Source of the DNA: Cylindrobasidium torrendii FP15055 ss-10
Taxonomy: Eukaryota > Basidiomycota > Agaricomycetes > Agaricales > Physalacriaceae
Reading direction: 5' to 3'
Assembly (NCBI GenBank): GCA_000934385.1
Contig: KN880497.1
Span: 1 to 64,000 of the forward strand
DNA length: 64,000 bases
How positions within the stretch are numbered: the stretch's first letter is position 1; each line of letters starts with the position of its first letter. The position numbers were made by a program, and so were the translations under genes. The notes beneath the pieces are model-generated. The model was not told the DNA's origin and searched no databases. It was given only the letters and a program-made list of their open reading frames with translations. Below are positions 57,733 to 64,000 of this stretch, piece after piece.

Positions 57733-58692
57733 CTATGCGTGTACCACCGAGGAGCCCAGGATCGAGATGATGTCTGACTGAGGAGAGCTTGGAAACCAGT
57801 TAGCGGAGGAGCGCCGCCATGAACTTCGATGCCCAGGGAAGCGGCAATGCGGCGAGAAGCGCGACCTTGCTGGAGAGAAGCAAACAGATGGTGAAGGAGG
57901 CGAAGGGCGCCACTGAAGACAACCAGGAGAAACAATGCGAGAGTACTGCGGGAAAATGCTGAGCGGCGATGCTCCGATGCATGGGGACGGTGCGTTGCAG
58001 ATGTTCGCTCTTGTCGTTGCTGAATTGTCGCTAATTTCGGGAAGTACCGTCGACGAAGGCGGAGAAAGCGTCAGATCTTTGGTATCAAGTGAAACAGACA
58101 TGTAGTGGTCGTCTACGATGCCACTGTTGACGGTGTATGGCGTCAGAAGAAGAGGTGACGGAGACGCATCCATTGTAGTCGGTCTCAGTCGCGGCTTGGG
58201 AGGTCGTGCTGGGTCGATAGAGATGATACGGTCACGATTAGCATCGAATGAAAGACCGAGCCCAAGGCCAATCCCCTGATTGAGAGTACGCTCCTGGAGA
58301 AGATGAGGATTAGCGATCTCTCGCACATGTTCAGCGCCGCTCGCCTTGCTTGATACTCGAGCTACAGAGGCTTGGCGGTATCGCCCACTTGGAAACCGCT
58401 TTCTTGTATACGCGCGACTTGTGAATTGTTTCGCGGTCGATGGCGAGTCTTCGAGTCCGGCATCGTACCCAAGATCGTCCTCCGATAAGGCGACAGGCTT
58501 TATGGGGCGTCGTCGGCAGGCGATAGGCTGGACAATGAATTTGAGATTCTTGGGACAAGCTGGACTCTCTCCGAAATGCGGGTTAAGCGTAGGCGGGCCG
58601 TTCAGGTCGACTTGAGAAAAGGTAGACACCAAAGGCGAGCCAGTCGCAGAAGAGGACGCAGAAGAAAAAGCGGATTCGAGTTCCAGACTCAT
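57733..58692 (-). CDS. Hypothetical Ser/Pro-rich protein, possible C-terminal membrane segment
   Basis: An unbroken frame of 319 residues starts MSLELESAFSSASSS. It holds a segment ALSEDDLGYDAGLEDSPS and a Gly/Leu run QGIGLGLGLSFD. The last 90 codons are ambiguous. If a 38-nt GTACTT...ACAAG intron near 58015-58052 is removed, the frame changes and the protein ends at 57800 with a hydrophobic tail (CLLLSSKVALLAALPLPW). Read through, the tail is Ser/Pro/Arg-rich. The spliced form looks more protein-like, but the intron is shorter than its neighbours. Function unknown. The start is 191 bp from the kinesin ATG. Confidence 0.5.
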   Translation of the reverse strand: MSLELESAFSSASSSATGSPLVSTFSQVDLNGPPTLNPHFGESPACPKNLKFIVQPIACRRRPIKPVALSEDDLGYDAGLEDSPSTAKQFTSRAYTRKRFPSGRYRQASVARVSSKASGAEHVREIANPHLLQERTLNQGIGLGLGLSFDANRDRIISIDPARPPKPRLRPTTMDASPSPLLLTPYTVNSGIVDDHYMSVSLDTKDLTLSPPSSTVLPEISDNSATTRANICNAPSPCIGASPLSIFPQYSRIVSPGCLQWRPSPPSPSVCFSPARSRFSPHCRFPGHRSSWRRSSANWFPSSPQSDIISILGSSVVHA

Positions 58693-58883
58693 GGCGAATA
58701 GAAAGACCCAAGGGGTAGAAAAAATAGAGATGTGAAAAGTAGATGATGGTAGGACAGAAAAAGCAGAGAATCCATCAGCCTCCGAATCACATCCTACACC
58801 GTCACGTGGTCTACCTGCAGGTTGGAGTCGAGTGTCCGGCAGTTGCCTTGTTCACGTTCAGCTTCCACCTTATACTTTTCACG
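58693..58883. promoter_or_regulatory. Divergent promoter (Ser/Pro protein / kinesin)
   Basis: The 191 bp between the two start codons must serve both genes; no TATA box was seen, but a CACGTG core occurs near 58803. Confidence 0.5.
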
Positions 58884-61529
58884 ATGTCAGTGCCCCGAAC
58901 GCCCTTGCCACGCAGCAAAATCCCATATACGCCAATCAAACGGCCATTGTCGACCTCTACCTCGACAACGGCTGCCGACCGCGACCTTGCGAACCGCATG
59001 TCGCGGTCTGGGTCTAGCAACAGTGGCGCCAACATCAGCAGCATCCTGGGCTCCACCCACAAGCGATACAAGGCTCCAGTATCTTCGGAAGCACGAGCGT
59101 CTCGGCTGGCGCCCGTCCCCGCCTCCCCAGGACGTCCAAAAACACCATCCGGCCGCTCAACCACCCCAATTCCCGAAGAGCGGGGAATCAGCATGATGGA
59201 CGTATCCAATGTCGACCCAGAAGAGGTGTTAGTCGACTTTGAAAACGTGGAAGCGGATGTTTCTGGAGAGATTGACCCAAGCTGGTTCAAGTCTTCCAGC
59301 ACGACCGATGACAAAGTCATGGTATCTGTTCGGTGCGTTCACCCTCTCACGTTAGGGATTCGACTTATTGGATATTAGTGTGCGCCCGACCAACAAGCCA
59401 GTTGCTTGGGATGTGTCTGCAGACGCACATACTCTCACTTTGGACCCGTTGTTCGCCAAGAACGACCAGGCCCAGAAATTCGACTTCGATGCCATCCTCA
59501 CAGGCTCCCCCAATAAGCCCATCTACTCTACCGTTGCGCAATCCCATGTCTCTGCTGCAATGGAGGGATATAATGCTGTCGTCTTTGCCTACGGACAGAC
59601 TGCTTCCGGCAAGACGTATACACTCTCTGGCGACGACGAGGAGCCGGGCATTATTCCGCGTGCGATGAAAGACGTGTTCCGCCATATTAAACACAATGAA
59701 AGCCGCGAATACCTCCTGCGTTGCTCATATCTCGAAATCTACAACGAGACCATTCAAGACTTGCTTGCGCCCGTTGGCAGCGCCCCAGTCGGCCTTCAAG
59801 GAGGTAATGGAGGTGACATCGTGCTGAGCCCGCTGCGGGAAGAGGTCGTCACCAGCCTGAAAGGTGTTCACGAGGTCCTCCACCGCGGAGAAAGCCATCG
59901 TCGCACTGCATGCACAGACTGGAACGCTCGCAGTAGTCGAAGCCATAGCGTATTCCGTCTTGTCGTTGAAAGTCGAGAACGCTTGAGCGGTGTCACCAGG
60001 CCACAGACCCCAGGAGGCTCTGGAAGACATACTCCCGGCGGGGGTCGTCAAACACCAGGCCCTAGGTTGCAGGCCATCGGTGGAAGAAGCGTGCAGACAT
60101 CTGTGCTGGTGTGTTGTCCACCACAATTGGTGAATGCGTATTCTAACTCTCCTCAGAGTCTGATTGATCTCGCGGGGTCTGAAAAGGCCACTTCGGACAA
60201 GGAACGCACGCGCGAAGGCAAGTATATCAACACAAGGTAATTCCCTTCCAACATGCACCAGTATTGCTAGCTAACTGGGTTATAGTCTTCTCACATTGGG
60301 ATCTGTAATCGGTACTTTATCTGACAACGCTGCGAAGGGCAAGAGGTACGTCCTGTCACAGGCATCAATACAATGGCTAACCATTAACAGCGACCATGTC
60401 CCTTTCCGCAACTCGAAGCTGACTAGGATGCTTCAACCCTCACTTTCTGGGAATGCACGGATTAGCGTCATTTGTACCATCAACCCCGAAGCCGGCGCTA
60501 TTACTGAGAGTACCAGCACCCTTCTTTTCGCCAAGCGTATTAAGAGCGTGAAGGTATAGTAGTTCTCCTGCGCCCCCAGCATATCATTAACCATGCCCTC
60601 AGCTCAACGCCCAAAAGAAAGAAGTTGTCGACACTGATGCCCTTCTTGAACGGTACCGTCAGGAGATCGAGGACCTCAAGACACGTTTGGCAGAGAAGGA
60701 GGAGGTCCTTGCCGACAACTCTCCCAGGAAGCTATCGCGCCGACTTTCTGCACGAGAGAAGATAGACGAAAGCAAAGCCATGAAGGATCTCAACAACCGC
60801 ATCCAACAGCTCACCAAACTCATTCTGACAAGCAATACTGTTGAAGAGGGTGGGGAGTCACGACCTGGAAGCCCTATGAAGCTCGACTTTGATATGGAGC
60901 CTTACCAAGTAGGTTTTCCCCGCGCAGATGGTGCTGCGAAACTGATGATTGCTCTATAGTTGCAACAAGAACTCCTCGCTGCTCGCGTTCAGCTCGAGTC
61001 CCAGGCGCGCCAGATTCTCGCTCTCGAAGCAGCCATGCCTCCCGCCCAAAACATAGAAGGCACGGAAGCCGAGTTACGCAAGATGGTTCAGGACGAAATT
61101 CAGAAACGTACGGAGAAGGAGACCTGGGCAGAGCAACTTGTAAAGGAGCTTGAGAAGGAAAAGAAGGTAGGTTCTGGTAGCAGCCAACTAGTGGGCGGCG
61201 TTCTAACGCTTCACTAGCTTCGCATTAAGCTTGAAGAAGAACGCAAGGCACTCGTGTCGTTTGTTAGCATGGTGGACTCACTGGGCCTTGGTGGACTATC
61301 GCAAGCTGCTGGCCAGCTTACCCCGACGTCATCACCTGTGCGCAACAAGAGAGATCACGACGAGGGCCCAAAGCTCCCTAGCTTACTCGACCAAGTGCCA
61401 GAGGAAGACTGGAGCATCCTCGGGGACCTGAGTTTCGAGTTGGAGATGAAGGCCAAGGCGATGGATGGGAAGTCACCATTGAGAAGAGGCATCCTTGGGG
61501 AGTTGAAACAAAACTTGACGTCTTCGTGA
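58884..61529 (+). CDS. Kinesin-7-like (CENP-E/Kip2 type) motor protein
   Basis: Eight exons (58884-59332, 59379-60108, 60157-60236, 60286-60345, 60391-60553, 60603-60908, 60960-61166, 61218-61529) give 768 residues. The disordered basic N terminus is followed by the motor from about residue 146 (VMVSVRVRP). The P-loop GQTASGKT is at 222-229, followed by NARSSRSHS (switch I), LIDLAGSEK (switch II) and HVPFRNSKLTRML. The GDDEEPGIIPRA segment fits kinesin-7. An insert of about 45 residues (RPQTPGGSGRHTPGGGRQ) lies between switch I and switch II. Coiled coils follow the motor. The likely role is microtubule plus-end transport or mitotic chromosome movement. Confidence 0.92.
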
Positions 61530-61790
61530 ACGATTTAGGAATGGAATTTGCTCGTATATTTATATCAAACATCATTGTAACATCTTGCTAAGTCCCTACC
61601 GTATGTCTATCGTTTCCCCCTTTGCTTGCTACTCACCTCCCTTTGCCATGAGATGGGTGCTTACTGTATACTAGATAGTTGCTTTTGCCGTTCTTACTCG
61701 TCACTAGGAATGGGGATTGTGCAGACTACATTCTCGAATTTTGTGTGTTCGTACAAGATTTGATACATTTCGATACGTTGCGTTTTCTCC

Positions 61791-63379
61791 TCACTTCGCG
61801 CTGGCCAGTTCGTAAAGGTAGGTTCCCAAAAGCTTGGACCCCTGCAAGAAATTGGACCTGTCCAATTTTTCATTTGTCGAATGCGCGCCATCGTCTCCTC
61901 TGCCCATCGGGAGCAACACTACGCTGCAAGCCAACGCGTCCGCGAAAGTAAGAGTGACGGGGATGGAACCACCTTCCCTTGTCATGTCGGGTTCGACCTG
62001 GTAAATTTGGCGAGTCGCTTCCCTCGCCGCCTCGTAATTCCAGTGCTTGATGTCCGCCATCCATGGCAGGCCTCCATTCAGATACTCGACACTGATGGTG
62101 TTTTTTGATCCAAGTTTTGCAATTTCTTCATTGATGTACTTGGTAACAAGCGGTGTCACATTTTCTGGAGTTTGGGGCGGTACGAGACTGGAGTTGGTTG
62201 ATTTAGTATGCGCCAGTGTTGGTGAAACTTTGACTGACCGTAGACTGAACTTGCCGTTGATTTTGGCAGGGATGACCGTCTTACCACCAGAGCCCGAAAA
62301 TGCGCCTTCGATGCCATGTAAGGACAGACTGGGGGAACGCATGCGACCCATGAGTAAGTCGACTTTATTGTCGACTAGTGCGATCTTTCCACCGGCAGCA
62401 GCCTCGATTTCTGCTACAGATGAATCAAGACGCTCGTAGATAGCGCGCTCATCTTCATCAGCAGCGGCGACCATGGCATCGATACCGGGGATAAGGATGT
62501 TTCCCTTGACGTCGACAAGCTTCGACAAAAGGAGCACAAGGTCGGTCATGGGCTCGTGCACAGTGCGGCCAAAGACGCCGGAGTGCAGGTCCCAGCCGGG
62601 GCCGCTCACGTTGATTCTGTAGTAGGCGATTCCACGAAGCCCGTAGGTTACGACGGGTGTGCGAGTGTTCAACCAATAGTTGTCGGAAATGCAGACGCAG
62701 TCGACACCATCAAACCAACCGCCTTGTTTTGCCTCCTTGATGACCAGGTCGTCGAGTCCCTCGCTCCCACTCTCTTCCATACCCTCGAAGCAGAATCTGA
62801 CATTGACCGGGAGTTCCTTCTTGTTTTCGAAATGATATTGCAGGACGTTGAGCCAACCAAGGATGGGCCCTTTGTCGTCTGTTGAGCCACGTCCGAAAAG
62901 CTGACCATCAGGACCCTCGGTGAGGATGAACGGCTCCGTGTTCCAGCCATCGGACTTTTCAGCCTGAAAAGGATGGCTTGAGACAGCAGCTTTACAGATG
63001 CGATTATTCTTACAGGCTGGACATCGAAATGGCCATAGATAAGGACCGTTCTCTTGCTGGAATCGTTACCGATCCGTCCTAGGACAGCAGGTGGCAATGG
63101 GAGTTCGACACCATCGACGGTGTGCGAGCCCAGGTCACGAAGCTCTGTGGTTACCCCGTAGGATTTGAGCTGGGCATCTACCCAGTGCGCCATCTTGATC
63201 ACATCATCGCGCCGGGAAAGGTCTGAGCTCACACTATGCGACGACAAAGGGTAAGCTGGAGCAGATAAGTTATTGCCAGTAAGGACGTACCTCTGGATGG
63301 CAACAGCATCGGCAAGGCGCTTTATGAAGTTCTCAGCATTGTCGTCAATAAATTTGAGGAATTCGCGAGGTGTGGACAT
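61791..63379 (-). CDS. DUG1: Cys-Gly metallodipeptidase DUG1 (M20/CNDP family)
   Basis: Four exons (63379-63291, 63233-63014, 62963-62239, 62187-61791) give 476 residues, the usual CNDP length. Metal-site sequences are present in order: YGHFDVQP, GRGSTDDKG and FEGMEESGSEG, and later LPMGRGDDGAHSTNEKLD. The lid domain lies between. Fungal Dug1 cleaves Cys-Gly in the glutathione breakdown pathway (with Dug2 and Dug3) and other dipeptides, in the cytosol. No signal peptide. The last intron has a GTCAGT donor. The gene converges on the kinesin gene (261 bp between stops). Confidence 0.95.
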
Positions 63380-64000
63380 GGTGGGTGAGAAGAGGAATGT
63401 AGTGTTTCCAAGATTGGCGTCTAATACGATGCAAGCAGCAAATAGGACCCGGATTATTTCTATTAGCTCAATCGTGTGCCTTGATCTGGATCGTCTCGTC
63501 AAAAGTACTTGCACTACTGTACTGTAACTTAGTGAATCTTTGAGCTTGAAGATGTTCGTCAAGCGTGATTTGTTGATACAATTTTGTGTTCGCTCGAAGT
63601 ATTAAGGGTTATGCCTCAGGCAAGCAAATCCTTAGTAGCAGCCCCATTTACATACGACTTGAACCACTCCAGAGACCTCACCAAATCGTTCTACTGTTGC
63701 GCAGACAATAGTGAAAGCGGACTGGAATCACAGAAGTGTAGAGGCCCATACAACACCATGGCATTCCATAGCAAACATGCAAACAGCAAAATACTCGTTC
63801 CTGCACCATTCCTAGAGGAAACATGTAAAAACCAAAATTTTGCACACTATCGTCGTAGCTCATTGACTTTATGTGTAAATGCCTCTCTACAATGGAAATG
63901 TGTGACTTCGCCTCTGCAAAAATCATCAGCAAATCAGTTCGATGGTGCACAAAAACCGAACTGACCTAGGTGCATGGATGGCAACGACGCTGCTCCCAAG
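63380..64000. other. Gene-free window edge
   Basis: Upstream region of DUG1 and the end of the window. Open frames of up to 126 codons have no support. Confidence 0.45.

Overview
The window reads as nuclear DNA of a filamentous basidiomycete, most likely an Agaricomycete. Almost every gene is cut by many short introns of about 45-60 nt with GTRNGT-type donors and CTNAY-like branch sites. Genes are packed on both strands, and the protein repertoire fits mushroom-forming fungi: a fungal sesquiterpene synthase, fungalysins, a DUF1996 secreted protein, an AT-hook/cysteine-cluster protein and F-box proteins. I rebuilt gene models by hand from splice signals, reading phase and family conservation. 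In nearly all models the exon lengths sum to whole codons, but no transcript evidence was available.

Layout. 0-0.4 kb: a small palindromic element with perfect 58-bp terminal inverted repeats. 0.5-16 kb: dense housekeeping block with a Ser/Pro-rich protein, an arrestin-like adaptor, a GPR1/FUN34/YaaH membrane protein, a GLTP-fold lipid transfer protein, an alpha/beta hydrolase ending in SKL, SPT2, a DENND6-type Rab exchange factor, the cytosolic Fe-S assembly WD40 protein CIA1, an F-box protein and an NTF2-like protein. 17.7-25.5 kb: UreG, a secreted DUF1996 protein with a predicted 2-nt exon, Mog1, an MFS transporter and a basidiomycete-type low-complexity protein. 25.5-31.7 kb: gene-poor stretch holding an NmrA-like protein and a sesquiterpene synthase. 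32-41.4 kb: two Ser/Pro-rich proteins, a transketolase-family enzyme and an AT-hook/zinc-cluster protein. 42.9-47.8 kb: two tandem fungalysin (M36) proteases. 48-52.2 kb: an acidic conserved protein and an F-box protein. 52.2-55 kb: gene-poor. 55-63.4 kb: a homeodomain protein, a Ser/Pro-rich protein, a kinesin-7-like motor and the Cys-Gly dipeptidase DUG1.

Functional themes. There is no operon-like organisation. Several neighbours share short divergent promoters (CIA1/F-box 138 bp, MOG1/MFS 188 bp, Ser/Pro protein/kinesin 191 bp) or converge closely (DENND6/CIA1 72 bp, GLTP/hydrolase 111 bp). The secreted proteases and DUF1996 protein suggest extracellular nutrition. The terpene synthase stands without a P450 and is at best a minimal biosynthetic locus.

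The least ordinary observations are the 2-nt exon, the moved intron in the fungalysin pair, the altered head-group pocket of the GLTP-fold protein, the GC-AG intron in CIA1, the homeodomain split by a 12-nt exon, and the palindromic element at the left edge.
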